From JBIQJD01 sp044507695 (GTDB taxonomy: Bacteria > Bacteroidota > Ignavibacteria > Ignavibacteriales > Ignavibacteriaceae): 64,000 bases of DNA. Below are positions 27,206 to 36,874 of this stretch, piece by piece; position 1 is the first letter of the stretch, and every line of letters begins with the position of its first letter. The DNA lies in contig JBIQJD010000003.1 of assembly GCA_044507695.1 (NCBI GenBank), forward strand, positions 62,001 to 126,000, read 5' to 3'. The notes beneath the pieces were generated by a model. The model saw nothing but the letters and a program-made list of their open reading frames with translations, did no database searches and was not told the origin of the DNA. A program made the position numbers and the translations under genes.

Positions 27206-28236
27206 ATTCAGATAAATTAAAAGGGGAAGAATATTTTGCACTAATCTTCAGGGATGATCAATTTATTTTTTTGGATCAGACCAGACTCCCAAATGAAGAA
27301 AATTATATAATAACTGAAGACTATAACCGGATTGCCGAAGCAATTGAAAGACTTGAAATAAGGGGGGCGCCAGCAATTGGTGTTGCTGCAGCCTATGCAT
27401 TATCACTTTCAATTAAAAATCTTTCAGAGAATTCTTTACAAATAAAACGGGATGCTTTCCAAACTGCATATAACAGACTGGCTCGTACAAGACCAACTGC
27501 CGTTAATTTGTTTTATGCTCTTGATGAAATAAAAAAAGTATTTGAAGCCAATGAGAATGCTGAAAAACTTTATTCATTACTAAAAAATGCAGCAATTAAA
27601 ATTCATGAAGATGATATAGAAAAGTGCAGAAGGATTGGTGAAAACGGACTGGTGATCTTCAAAAAGAAATCAACTGTTTTAACCCACTGCAATACAGGCA
27701 AACTTGCAACCGGCGGTGATGGTACAGCATTTAATGTAATAAAAAGGGGATTTCAAAATGAGCTTGTAAGTTTTGTTTATGCTGATGAAACACGCCCGCT
27801 TCTTCAAGGCTCGAGATTAACCGCATACGAACTTGATAAAAACGGAATTCCGTTTGCAATACAATCTGATTCATCAGCAGCAGTGTTAATGGCTGAAGGA
27901 AAAATCGATCTTGTAATTACAGGTGCTGATCGTATTGCTTCAAACGGAGATAGTGCAAACAAAATAGGAACATACAATCTTGCTGTACTTTGTAAATATC
28001 ATAACATTCCTTTCTACATTGCAGCACCAACAACTACAATTGATAAAAGCATTACTTCAGGTAAAGAAATTAAAATTGAATTCCGCAATAAAGCAGAATT
28101 GATTTCAATTAAGGATGTGAAAATTTCAAGAGAAAATTACAGCGCATTCACCCCGGCATTTGATGTAACTCCTGCCGAACTTATCACCGGAATAATTACT
28201 GAAGAAAAAGTCCACTACTTTCCTTATTCTTTTTAA
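27202..28236 (+). CDS. mtnA: S-methyl-5-thioribose-1-phosphate isomerase
   Basis: MtnA converts methylthioribose 1-phosphate to methylthioribulose 1-phosphate in the methionine salvage pathway. The 344-residue protein has the family motifs IRGAPAIGVAAAYALSL, RPTAVNLFYALD, THCNTGKLATGG with catalytic Cys163, ETRPLLQGSRLTAYEL, and ITGADRIASNGD with catalytic Asp243. It ends FDVTPAELITGIITE. It overlaps the kinase gene by four bases. No other salvage gene is seen nearby. The related R15P isomerases and eIF2B-like proteins are excluded by the tight match to MtnA motifs. Confidence 0.95.
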   Translation: MNSDKLKGEEYFALIFRDDQFIFLDQTRLPNEENYIITEDYNRIAEAIERLEIRGAPAIGVAAAYALSLSIKNLSENSLQIKRDAFQTAYNRLARTRPTAVNLFYALDEIKKVFEANENAEKLYSLLKNAAIKIHEDDIEKCRRIGENGLVIFKKKSTVLTHCNTGKLATGGDGTAFNVIKRGFQNELVSFVYADETRPLLQGSRLTAYELDKNGIPFAIQSDSSAAVLMAEGKIDLVITGADRIASNGDSANKIGTYNLAVLCKYHNIPFYIAAPTTTIDKSITSGKEIKIEFRNKAELISIKDVKISRENYSAFTPAFDVTPAELITGIITEEKVHYFPYSF

Positions 28237-28295
28237 ATAACTTTACACTTGAGAAGTAATTATTTTTATAAAGCTGTTCTAAAAATGATTTTAAA

Positions 28296-29036
28296 ATGAG
28301 CGAAATAATTAAAACAGAAGCTGTCGTACTCAGCAAATTGAATTATGGTGATACATCATGCATTGCAAGTTTGTATACAAAAGAATATGGAAAACTCTCT
28401 GCTATTATTAAAGGCGGAAGAAGTCCAAAATCAAAAATGGGATTGTTGGTTGATCCTTTAAATCATCTTCAGTTAATAATATATAACAAGGAATCACGTG
28501 AACTTCAGCTTATTTCAAGCGCTGATCTTGTTACTCATTTCAGCAGAATTAAAAATGATTTTGATAAGCTAAAATATGCATACGCAATTCTTGAACTTGT
28601 AAAAAAATGTACAGTTGAACATGAAGCGAATGAAAAAATTTTCCGGGGTATAATCAGAATTCTCGAATTGATTGATGCATCAAAGGAACCGGATGAAGTT
28701 TTATTCGGCAGATTTTTTTTATTCTTTTTAAAAGAAACGGGAATTGAACCTCAATTCGAAAAATGTGCCGGTTGCGGAAAAACAACGTTAGAAAATATGG
28801 AGTTGTCCTATAATAACGAATTGGGTATTTTATGTAATAATTGCAGGAAAGATTACATTGCATCGTACAGCATTAGTGCGGAACTTTTTCGTTATCTGCT
28901 CTGTCTAAAAGCCAATAAAACCACAAATCATGTTAGTAAAGAAACAATGGACAGAGCCGTTATTTTTATGGAGAAATTTTTAATGTATCATTTCTCTGAA
29001 TTTAAAGGCATTCAAGCTTTTCAATTATTTAAATAA
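28296..29036 (+). CDS. recO: DNA repair protein RecO
   Basis: RecO helps load RecA at gaps in the RecFOR pathway and anneals single strands. The 246-residue protein starts KTEAVVLSKLNYGDTSCIASLYTKEYGK, the usual OB-fold, and then is helical. The zinc site is present as Cys157, Cys160, Cys180 and Cys183 (CAGCGK and LCNNC). The length is normal. It lies 59 bases after mtnA with no clear ribosome-binding site. Confidence 0.93.
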   Translation: MSEIIKTEAVVLSKLNYGDTSCIASLYTKEYGKLSAIIKGGRSPKSKMGLLVDPLNHLQLIIYNKESRELQLISSADLVTHFSRIKNDFDKLKYAYAILELVKKCTVEHEANEKIFRGIIRILELIDASKEPDEVLFGRFFLFFLKETGIEPQFEKCAGCGKTTLENMELSYNNELGILCNNCRKDYIASYSISAELFRYLLCLKANKTTNHVSKETMDRAVIFMEKFLMYHFSEFKGIQAFQLFK

Positions 29037-29105
29037 GGAATTTTTATAGAATATTTTTACTGCTGCGTAATGCAGATAAAACTAATTTTTATGGAGGAGA
29101 TTTAA

Positions 29106-30599
29106 ATGAAGTCCAGAAAAATGTTCGGGGCAGTTTCATTGGTTGTTGTAGGAATTTTGTTTGGTGCCTTGCTTGTCTCCGGGTTCGGGCTTGTAAGACC
29201 AAGCATGGCGGATATAAATCTTGGCGCATCCGCTCCGCCTGTTAATCTTGATGCCGATGCAACATCGTTCAGCAAAGCATTTATTGAAGTTGCCGAAAAG
29301 GTAACACCCGCAATAGTTCAAATTAGTGTCGTATCTAAAACTTCAAACAATCCTCATGGTGATTTTTTCTTCTTCCCATTCTTCAAAGATTTACCAGAAG
29401 CTCAAAAAGGCTCAGGCAGCGGAATTATAATTTCTGAAGATGGATATATTGTTACTAATAATCATGTTGTTGAAAACGCAACAAGCGTGGAAGTTGGTTT
29501 ATACGATAAAAGAAGACTGAGTGCTAAAGTAATCGGCACTGATCCGTTAACTGATCTTGCGGTAATTAAAATAGATGCAGATAATTTGCCTACTGCTTAT
29601 CTCGGGGATTCTGATAATTTGAAAGTTGGACAATGGGTTATGGCAATTGGCAATCCTCTCTCGCTTTCTTCTACTGTTACTGCGGGAATCGTAAGTGCAA
29701 TCGGAAGAGGTAAACTAGGATTAATCAGAGATAGTTATGGAGTTGAAAATTTTATTCAAACAGATGCTGCTATTAATCCCGGCAACAGCGGCGGTGCTCT
29801 TGTTGATTTATCCGGTGCTGTAATCGGAGTTAATTCGGCCATTGCTGCTAGCAGAACAGGAACATACATTGGATATGGTTTTGCTATTCCAATAAATCTT
29901 GCAAAATCTGTTGCAAAAGATCTTATTGCTCACGGCAAAGTAAGCAGGGGTTATATAGGAATTAATATTGGTGAGATTGATTATGCAATGGCAAAATCTT
30001 TAGGATTGGACAGACCACGCGGAATTATTATACAGGGAATTGTTGAAGGCGGTGCTGCTTCTAAAGAAGATATAAAAGAAGGTGATGTAATTCTTAAAGC
30101 GGATGGAAAAGAAATTAATCAGCCAAATGAATTGCAGAGTTATATTGCATCTAAATCTGCCGGCACAAAGGTTAATCTTACTTTGTTCAGAGATGGAAAA
30201 GAAATTGAACGATCGGTTACCTTGAAAGCCCGTGATGAAGATGGAAACGCAGCACCTGTAGTTGAAACCGGAGATGATGAAGATGAAAGCGAAAGCAGTT
30301 CCACTGCAAGTGCAACATTTGATGCTCTTGGTTTAACTGTAAGGAATATGACTTCGGAAGATAAATCACTTTATAAGGTTGATTCCGGTGTGCTCATTAC
30401 AGACGTGGAATCTTTCAGCAAAGCATTTGATCAAAATCTCGGCAGAGGAATTGTAATTGTTGAGGCAGACCGTAAGAAGGTAAAAAATGTAAATGAACTG
30501 AAACAAATTTTTAATAGTAAAAAAGGTTCTGCCGTCTTGTTGAAAGTTCAGGATCGTGAAGGAAACCATAGGTTTGTTGGAATTGAAATTCCTGAATAG
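29106..30599 (+). CDS. HtrA/DegP-family periplasmic serine protease (Do-like)
   Basis: This 497-residue periplasmic protease or chaperone has an N-terminal membrane-embedded signal. The trypsin-like domain holds His120 (TNNHVVENA), Asp150 (DPLTDLAVIKI) and Ser228 in GNSGGALVD. A PDZ domain follows (residues about 275-380, with YIGINIGEID and DVILKADGKEINQP). A second, more diverged PDZ lies at the C-terminus after an acidic linker (GDDEDESESSSTAS). It should degrade or refold damaged envelope proteins. The GGAGGAG site is at a good distance. A strong terminator follows, so this is probably a single-gene unit. Confidence 0.95.
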   Translation: MKSRKMFGAVSLVVVGILFGALLVSGFGLVRPSMADINLGASAPPVNLDADATSFSKAFIEVAEKVTPAIVQISVVSKTSNNPHGDFFFFPFFKDLPEAQKGSGSGIIISEDGYIVTNNHVVENATSVEVGLYDKRRLSAKVIGTDPLTDLAVIKIDADNLPTAYLGDSDNLKVGQWVMAIGNPLSLSSTVTAGIVSAIGRGKLGLIRDSYGVENFIQTDAAINPGNSGGALVDLSGAVIGVNSAIAASRTGTYIGYGFAIPINLAKSVAKDLIAHGKVSRGYIGINIGEIDYAMAKSLGLDRPRGIIIQGIVEGGAASKEDIKEGDVILKADGKEINQPNELQSYIASKSAGTKVNLTLFRDGKEIERSVTLKARDEDGNAAPVVETGDDEDESESSSTASATFDALGLTVRNMTSEDKSLYKVDSGVLITDVESFSKAFDQNLGRGIVIVEADRKKVKNVNELKQIFNSKKGSAVLLKVQDREGNHRFVGIEIPE

Positions 30600-30626
30600 C
30601 TCATTTAAAAAATTGAATTAATTTTC

Positions 30627-30654
30627 ACGCCCGATTTATTCGGGCGTTTTTTTT
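30627..30654 (+). terminator. intrinsic terminator after the HtrA-family protease
   Basis: ACGCCCGA (30627-30634) pairs with TCGGGCGT (30640-30647) across a 5-base loop, followed by eight T residues. It is a strong rho-independent terminator 28 bases after the stop codon. Confidence 0.9.
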
Positions 30655-30661
30655 ATATTTG
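30654..30661 (+). promoter_or_regulatory. possible promoter -7 element for aroC
   Basis: TATATTTG matches TAnnTTTG and lies 27 bases before the aroC ATG, directly after the preceding terminator. No upstream TTTG is found at the expected spacing. Confidence 0.25.
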
Positions 30662-30688
30662 CTCAACTAATTTATTTCCGGAGAATTA

Positions 30689-31900
30689 ATGATCAGATTT
30701 CTTACTGCTGGTGAATCACACGGTAAAGCTTTAACAACTATTATTGAGGGTTTTCCTTCCAATCTTAAAATTGAAAATGAATATATAAACTTTCATCTCA
30801 AACGCAGACAAATGGGCTACGGCAGGGGATTACGCATGAAAATAGAAACTGATACTGCCGAAATTCTTTCCGGTATCCGTTTTCAAAAAACTCTCGGTTC
30901 ACCAATTTCTCTTCTTATTAAAAACAGAGATTGGGAAAACTGGGTTGAGAAGATGACCTCCGATAAACAAACTTCAAAGATTGAAAAAATTACAATCCCG
31001 CGCCCTGGTCATGCTGATCTTGTTGGAGTATCAAAATATAATTTTAATGATATACGAAATTCTATCGAACGTTCAAGCGCGAGAGAAACTGCCGCACGTG
31101 TTGCTGCAGGAAGCATCGCAAGGAAATATCTTGAGGTTTTCGGAATTTCAATTGGCAGTTTTGTAGAAAGCATCGGCGGGGTTTATCCAAAAGAAAATTT
31201 TGCTGATAAACTTTTTAATAATAATCTGCCAAATAATTTTAAAGGATGGAATTTATCAGAGCAATCAGATAAAAGTGAAGTAAAAGTTTTTGATAAAGAA
31301 CAGGAAACAAAAATTATAAACAAAATTAAACTTGCAAAAAAAAGAGGTGATACCTTAGGCGGAACATTTTTTATTGTGGCAACCGGAGTTCCGCTTGGAT
31401 TAGGTAGTTTTGTTCATTACGATACCAAACTCGATGCTGAAATCGCTCACTCAATAATGTCAATCAATGCAGTTAAGGCTGTATCAATAGGTACAGGTTT
31501 TGAAGCAGCAGAAAAATTTGGTTCCGAATCTCACGATGAAATTATTAAACGCGGTGATACAATCTCACGTAAAACAAACCGTGCCGGAGGAATCGAAGGC
31601 GGAACTTCAACAGGATTGCCGATAATTGTCCGTGCAGCAATGAAACCAATCGCTACCTTAATGAGCCCGATAGAAACTATTGATTTAAAAACAATGAAAT
31701 CAATCGAGGCAAGGAGGGAGAGAAGTGATTTTGTTGCCGTTCCTGCTTGTGCTGTAATTGGAGAATCGATGCTTGCTTGGAGCCTTGCAAAATTCTTTGT
31801 TCAAAAATTTGGCGGTGATTCAATTGAAGAAACATTGGATAATTATAAAACCTATCTGAAGAAACTTCCAGGCAGAGTTAAAAAGAATTTCAGTAAATAA
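30689..31900 (+). CDS. aroC: chorismate synthase
   Basis: AroC makes chorismate from EPSP in the last step of the shikimate pathway and needs reduced FMN. The 403-residue protein starts MIRFLTAGESHGKALT and carries RRQMGYGRG, PRPGHADLVG, RSSARETAARVAAGSIA, NRAGGIEGGTSTG and RRERSDFVAVPA, covering the standard signatures. Its length is slightly above the usual 360-390 because of an insertion near residues 170-210 (charged, Asn/Lys-rich). It has CCGGAG upstream. It is followed after 24 bases by a thioesterase-like gene. Confidence 0.96.
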   Translation: MIRFLTAGESHGKALTTIIEGFPSNLKIENEYINFHLKRRQMGYGRGLRMKIETDTAEILSGIRFQKTLGSPISLLIKNRDWENWVEKMTSDKQTSKIEKITIPRPGHADLVGVSKYNFNDIRNSIERSSARETAARVAAGSIARKYLEVFGISIGSFVESIGGVYPKENFADKLFNNNLPNNFKGWNLSEQSDKSEVKVFDKEQETKIINKIKLAKKRGDTLGGTFFIVATGVPLGLGSFVHYDTKLDAEIAHSIMSINAVKAVSIGTGFEAAEKFGSESHDEIIKRGDTISRKTNRAGGIEGGTSTGLPIIVRAAMKPIATLMSPIETIDLKTMKSIEARRERSDFVAVPACAVIGESMLAWSLAKFFVQKFGGDSIEETLDNYKTYLKKLPGRVKKNFSK

Positions 31901-31924
31901 TGAACATCAAAGATGTTTTAAATT

Positions 31925-32392
31925 ATGGAAGAAAAAGCTATTCAGGATTTTTATCCAGATGATGCTGCTCATTGTTTTAGATGCGGCAGGTTAAATAAAC
32001 ACGGCCATCAAATAAAAACTTATTGGAATAATGGTGAAACTATTACCAGATTTAAACCGGAAAATTTTCATACTGCTTTTCCCGGTTTTGTTTATGGAGG
32101 ATTGATCGCCTCACTGATTGACTGCCACGGAACCGGAACTGCCGCACTTATTGCCTATAAATCTGAAGGCAGAGATTATAATTCATTCCCGCCAATCAGA
32201 TTTGTAACCGCCTCACTTCAGATTGATTATCTGAAGCCAACACCAATCGGTGTCGAATTAATTCTGCACGGTAAAATAATTGAGCAGAAACAACGAAAGG
32301 TTATTTCAGAAATAACCGTTGAGGCTGATGGAGAAATAACAGCCCGGGGAAAGTTAATTGCTGTTCAAATGCCGGAAAGCATGATTAAATAA
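31925..32392 (+). CDS. PaaI-like hotdog-fold thioesterase
   Basis: This 155-residue hotdog protein is of the PaaI/THEM4-like group. The FVYGGLIASLIDCHGTGTA segment is the conserved helix with the catalytic Asp (SLIDCH), and TASLQIDYLKPTPIGVELILHGKI is the typical strand pair. It has an N-terminal pair CFRCG with a possible metal-binding or structural role. It should hydrolyse an acyl-CoA or other thioester, but the substrate is unknown. It may be co-transcribed with aroC, though no functional link is evident. Confidence 0.85.
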   Translation: MEEKAIQDFYPDDAAHCFRCGRLNKHGHQIKTYWNNGETITRFKPENFHTAFPGFVYGGLIASLIDCHGTGTAALIAYKSEGRDYNSFPPIRFVTASLQIDYLKPTPIGVELILHGKIIEQKQRKVISEITVEADGEITARGKLIAVQMPESMIK

Positions 32393-32540
32393 TCTGAAAA
32401 TTCACTCCAGCATATTTCAAAAACATAGAACAAATTTCATTCTAATATTTTACCATTATTTTTTTAAGAATAAAATGACTCATAAGTCATATTCTGATGT
32501 GAAATACCAGCTTCAATTTTCATTTTTGGCAGTCCTTACT

Positions 32541-32548
32541 TATATTTG
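32541..32548 (+). promoter_or_regulatory. possible promoter -7 element for the lpdA-lipA operon
   Basis: TATATTTG lies 32 bases before the lpdA ATG, with TTTC (one mismatch to TTTG) 19 bases upstream. The 188-base gap before lpdA supports a promoter here. Confidence 0.35.
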
Positions 32549-32580
32549 ATCATCCCATAACTAATTTAGGTTGTTATTTT

Positions 32581-33984
32581 ATGGCAAATAAATACGAAAT
32601 TGCAATATTAGGAGGTGGTCCGGGCGGTTATGTAGCTGCAATTCGTGCAGGACAGTTAGGCTTCAAAACGGTTGTAATTGATCATCAAAACCTTGGCGGT
32701 ATTTGCCTTAATTGGGGCTGTATTCCTACCAAATCTCTCCTAAAAAATGCAGAAGTTTTTGATACAATTAAAAATCATTCTGATGATTTTGGTATCAAAG
32801 TCCAGGGATTGGAATTTGATTTTTCCAGAATAATTAAGAGAAGCAGGGATATATCAGACCGCATCACTAAAAATGTTGAGATGTTAGTTAAGAAAAATAA
32901 AGTTGATAGAATCAGAGTATACGGAAAATTAAGTTCAAATAATCAGATTGATTTGTACGATGATAAGGGAAAGAAAACTGATTCCATAACTGCGGATAAT
33001 ATTATTATTGCAACCGGCGCAAGTCCTCGCGTTGTTCCTTCAATTCCTGTTGATAATAAAATGATAATTACCAGTACTGAAGCAATGAATCTGCCTGAAC
33101 AGCCGAAAGAACTTATTGTAGTTGGTGCAGGAGCAATTGGAATTGAATTTGCGTATTTCTATTCAGTTCTTGGTACAAAGGTTACTGTTCTTGAAATGCT
33201 TGATAGAATTCTTCCGGTTGAAGATAATGAAATTTCAGATGCACTTGCAAAAAATTTCAAGAAGAGAGGCATTGAAATTCTTACAAGCGCAGTTGTTGAA
33301 AAAGCAGAAGTTAAAGGAAAAAAAGTAAAAGTTACTGTTACCGTAAATGGGGAGAAGAAAGAATTATCTGCAGATAAAGTTTTAAGCGCAATTGGTGTTA
33401 AAGGAAATGTTTCAGGATTCGGACTTGAAGAACTCGGAGTAGAGTTATTTAAAGATCATATAAAAGTAAATAAAGAAACCTATGAAACAAACGTTAAAGG
33501 TATATACGCAATCGGTGATGTAATCGGTCCGCCGTGGCTGGCACATGTTGCATCTGCAGAAGGAATTCATTGCATAGAAAAGATTAAGGGATTAAATCCT
33601 CCCGCAATAAATTATGAAAATATTCCCGGTTGTACCTACTGCATACCACAGGTTGCAAGTGTTGGATTAACGGAACAAAAAGCGCGTGAAGCCGGATACG
33701 AATTAAAGATTGGTAAATTTCCTTTTATGGCAAGCGGCAAAGCATTTGCAGTTGGAGAAAGAGAAGGGTTTGTCAAAGTAATTTTTGATGCCAAATATGG
33801 AGAACTTCTCGGTGCACATATAATTGGTCCGGAAGCAACAGAATTGATTGCTGAATATTCACTCGCTAAATCACTTGAAGCAACCGGTCATTCAATTATC
33901 AAAACTGTTCATGCACATCCAACATTATCTGAATCATTAATGGAAGCTGCCGCAATGGCATATGGAGAGGCAATTCATATTTGA
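32581..33984 (+). CDS. lpdA: dihydrolipoyl dehydrogenase (E3)
   Basis: This FAD enzyme reoxidises dihydrolipoyl groups of the 2-oxoacid dehydrogenase complex with NAD+. The 467-residue protein has the FAD-binding GGGPGGYVAAIRAGQLG, the redox pair Cys42 and Cys47 in GGICLNWGCIPTKSLL, an NAD-binding GAGAIGIEFAYFYSVLG, and the C-terminal HAHPTLSE with the His-Glu base pair. It is first of five linked genes, 21 bases before lipB. Length and motifs are those of a standard E3 without an N-terminal lipoyl domain. Confidence 0.97.
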   Translation: MANKYEIAILGGGPGGYVAAIRAGQLGFKTVVIDHQNLGGICLNWGCIPTKSLLKNAEVFDTIKNHSDDFGIKVQGLEFDFSRIIKRSRDISDRITKNVEMLVKKNKVDRIRVYGKLSSNNQIDLYDDKGKKTDSITADNIIIATGASPRVVPSIPVDNKMIITSTEAMNLPEQPKELIVVGAGAIGIEFAYFYSVLGTKVTVLEMLDRILPVEDNEISDALAKNFKKRGIEILTSAVVEKAEVKGKKVKVTVTVNGEKKELSADKVLSAIGVKGNVSGFGLEELGVELFKDHIKVNKETYETNVKGIYAIGDVIGPPWLAHVASAEGIHCIEKIKGLNPPAINYENIPGCTYCIPQVASVGLTEQKAREAGYELKIGKFPFMASGKAFAVGEREGFVKVIFDAKYGELLGAHIIGPEATELIAEYSLAKSLEATGHSIIKTVHAHPTLSESLMEAAAMAYGEAIHI

Positions 33985-34005
33985 TTTGAAATTGAAAAAG
34001 ATGAG

Positions 34006-34722
34006 ATGAATAAGAAATTAACATATAGTGATTTTGAAATTATAGATTACAAAGAAGCCTGGGATTTTCAGAAAAAAATATTTGAGTTAAGACACGCCGG
34101 ACAAATTTCAGATGTTTTGTTATTGCTTGAACATCCTCATACTTATACATTGGGTAAAGTTGCCGAGAAAAAGAATCTGATTGGCTCTGAGGCTTATCTT
34201 ACAGAAAACAAAATTTCTGTTTTTGAAATTGACCGCGGCGGAGATATTACTTATCATGGACCGGGACAAATAGTCGGATACCCGATAATTAATCTTGTTG
34301 AGTGGAAACAGGATACACACAAATATCTTCGTGCTCTGGAAGAAGTGATTATTCAAACGTGTGCTGAGTATGGATTAAACGCTGGCAGAAATCCCGCATA
34401 TACCGGAGTTTGGATCGATGACAGAAAGATTGCTGCAATTGGCATTAAAGTTAGCAGATGGATAACTATGCATGGGTTCGCATTCAATATAAATACTGAT
34501 CTTGCGTTGTTTAACGGAATTATTCCCTGCGGAATTACTGATAAAGATGTTACATCGCTGCAGCGGGAATTGAACCGGGAAATTCCGCTTGAAGAAGTAA
34601 AAGAAAAACTCGTTAATAATTTTAAAAACCTGTTTGAATATTCCGAAGTAGTAAATCTGCCGAAAGCGGAACTATCAAATGATATATTAACCATGATTAA
34701 TCAGAAAGGCAGGCATGGCTAA
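34006..34722 (+). CDS. lipB: octanoyl-[acyl-carrier-protein]:protein octanoyltransferase
   Basis: LipB moves octanoyl groups from ACP to the lipoyl domains of E2 and related proteins. The 238-residue protein has the family signature RGGDITYHGPGQIVGYPI and the active-site pair Lys148 (AAIGIKVSRW) and Cys175 (GIIPCGI). Its stop overlaps the start of the E1 gene by eight bases, and it sits between E3 and E1, so its product is made together with the complex it modifies. Confidence 0.96.
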   Translation: MNKKLTYSDFEIIDYKEAWDFQKKIFELRHAGQISDVLLLLEHPHTYTLGKVAEKKNLIGSEAYLTENKISVFEIDRGGDITYHGPGQIVGYPIINLVEWKQDTHKYLRALEEVIIQTCAEYGLNAGRNPAYTGVWIDDRKIAAIGIKVSRWITMHGFAFNINTDLALFNGIIPCGITDKDVTSLQRELNREIPLEEVKEKLVNNFKNLFEYSEVVNLPKAELSNDILTMINQKGRHG

Positions 34723-36832
34723 AAAAAATAAGAATGAAGTTTTGGAAAAAGCAAAGAAACAAACCGAATCATCTAAACAGAAAAATACTAACGGACAACA
34801 ATCTGCAACTGATTATTACAAAGCTTTGGATAAGGGTTTTCTTTTAAAATCACTCCGATACATGGTTCTTGCCCGTGCAATTGATACAAAGGCAATGAAT
34901 CTTTTAAGACAGGGGAAAACTTTTTTCCATATTGCCGGTGCCGGTCATGAAGCCGTTCAAGTTGCTGTTGGCATAAATCTTAATTCTAAGAAAGATTGGC
35001 TTTTTCCATACTACAGAGATCTTGCTGTTACACTTTGTGCTGGTGTAACACCTTATGAATTTTTTCTTCAATGTTATGCCAAAGCTGATGATCCATCAAG
35101 CGGAGGAAGACAATTGCCTTGCCACTGGGGTTCTGATGGAAGAATAAATCTGCCTTCTCAATCAAGCCCGACAGGCACCCAATTTCTTAATGCAGTCGGC
35201 GCGGCGCTTGCTTCAGTTAAACAGAAAAAGGATTCTATTACTTATGTAAGCAGCGGTGAAGGAACTACCAGCCAGGGTGAATTTCATGAGGCCATTAATT
35301 GGGCAAGCCGGGAGAAACTTCCTGTCCTTTTTGTAATTGAAAATAATAAATACGCGATCTCTGTTCATGTTTCAGAACAAAGTGGGGGAAAGAATAATTC
35401 AATTGCTGAAATGATGGCTGGTTATGAAAATCTTTTCAGAGCAAGAATTGATGGAACAGATTTTTATCAATCTTTTAACAAAATAAGTGAAGCGATTGAA
35501 TATATTAGATCAGGAAACGGACCTGCTTTAATTGAAGCCGATGTAGTAAGACTTCAATCTCATTCATCATCTGATGATCAGAAAAAATACAGAGCGAAGG
35601 AAGAACTTGATGCTGAAGCTGCTAAATGCCCGGTTGAAACAACCGCAAAGAGATTAATCAGTGAAGGGCATTTAACAAAAGAGGAATTTGAAAATCTTAA
35701 AAAAGAAATAGCTGCAGAAGTTGATAAAGCCGCAGATGAAGCATTCAAATCTGCTGATCCAAAACCGGAAAATGCAATTAAATATATTCTTGATGAAAGC
35801 GGAACTGCTGATAATCTTGAATATGAATCATCGCAGCCATCCGGAAAACCAATTGTAATGGTTGATGCAATTAATCATGCGCTTCATGAAGAGATGGAGA
35901 GAAACGATAAGATGTATGTTTTTGGTGAAGATATTGCTGATAAGAAAGGCGGAGTTTTTACAGCAACAAAAGGTTTATCAACTAAGTTCGGAAATGATCG
36001 TGTATTTAACTCGCCGCTTGCAGAAGCAAGTATTGTTGGTGTTGCCGCCGGAATGTCTTTAACAGGATTGAAACCCGTAATTGAAATTCAATTCGGTGAT
36101 TATATCTGGCCCGCTTTCATGCAGTATAAAGATGAAGTTGCAACATTCCGTTATCGTTCAAATAATGCCTGGCCTGCTCCTGTAGTTACACGTGTTGCAG
36201 TTGGAGGATATATTCACGGCGGATTATACCACAGCCAGAATATTGAATCTATCTTTGCTCATATACCGGGAATTCTTATTGCATATCCATCAAATGCTGC
36301 GGATGCAAAAGGCCTGCTTAAAACTGCATGCAGATTGAACGATCCGGTTTTATTCTGTGAACATAAAGGTTTATACAGGCAAAGCTTTGCTACATCACCT
36401 GAACCAGATGAGAATTATCTTATTCCATTTGGCAAAGCAAAAGTTGTAAGAGAAGGATCAGATGTTTCTGTAATTTCTTACGGCGTTTCTTTGTGGGATT
36501 CAGTTATTGCTTCAAGAAAATTATCGGATGAAGGTTATTCCGTTGAGGTAATAGATATCAGAACTATCAATCCACTTGATGAAGAAACAATATACAATTC
36601 AGTTAAGAAAACAAACAAAGCAATTGTAATTCATGAGGATACATACACAGCCGGATTTGGCGCAGAAATAGCCGCAAGAGTTTCAGAGGCTTGTTTCCAA
36701 TATTTGGATGGACCGGTTAGAAGAATTGCTGCAAAAGATTCACACATTCCGTATGCACCGGTACTTGAGAATGCAGTTCTTCCCGGCAGGGAACAAATCT
36801 ACAAAGGCATAAAAGAATTAATTGAGTACTAA
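34715..36832 (+). CDS. fused alpha-beta E1 component of a 2-oxoacid dehydrogenase
   Basis: This 705-residue thiamine diphosphate enzyme decarboxylates a 2-oxoacid and passes the acyl group to E2. Residues about 30-340 are the alpha unit, with a ThDP motif beginning GEGTTSQGEFHEA and ending ENNKYA. Residues about 375-705 are the beta unit (FGEDIADKKGG, LAEASIVGVAAGMSLTGLKPV, HEDTYTAGFGAEIAARV). An acidic-Lys linker joins them. Such fused E1 proteins occur in Bacteroidota and relatives and are usually annotated as branched-chain 2-oxoacid or pyruvate/acetoin types. The substrate cannot be settled here. The N-terminal 25 residues are Lys/Asn/Gln-rich and probably disordered. Confidence 0.95.
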   Translation: MAKKNKNEVLEKAKKQTESSKQKNTNGQQSATDYYKALDKGFLLKSLRYMVLARAIDTKAMNLLRQGKTFFHIAGAGHEAVQVAVGINLNSKKDWLFPYYRDLAVTLCAGVTPYEFFLQCYAKADDPSSGGRQLPCHWGSDGRINLPSQSSPTGTQFLNAVGAALASVKQKKDSITYVSSGEGTTSQGEFHEAINWASREKLPVLFVIENNKYAISVHVSEQSGGKNNSIAEMMAGYENLFRARIDGTDFYQSFNKISEAIEYIRSGNGPALIEADVVRLQSHSSSDDQKKYRAKEELDAEAAKCPVETTAKRLISEGHLTKEEFENLKKEIAAEVDKAADEAFKSADPKPENAIKYILDESGTADNLEYESSQPSGKPIVMVDAINHALHEEMERNDKMYVFGEDIADKKGGVFTATKGLSTKFGNDRVFNSPLAEASIVGVAAGMSLTGLKPVIEIQFGDYIWPAFMQYKDEVATFRYRSNNAWPAPVVTRVAVGGYIHGGLYHSQNIESIFAHIPGILIAYPSNAADAKGLLKTACRLNDPVLFCEHKGLYRQSFATSPEPDENYLIPFGKAKVVREGSDVSVISYGVSLWDSVIASRKLSDEGYSVEVIDIRTINPLDEETIYNSVKKTNKAIVIHEDTYTAGFGAEIAARVSEACFQYLDGPVRRIAAKDSHIPYAPVLENAVLPGREQIYKGIKELIEY

Positions 36833-36874
36833 ATTCAAAAAAAATAAAAAAGCAGTTCATTAAAGGAGAATAAA

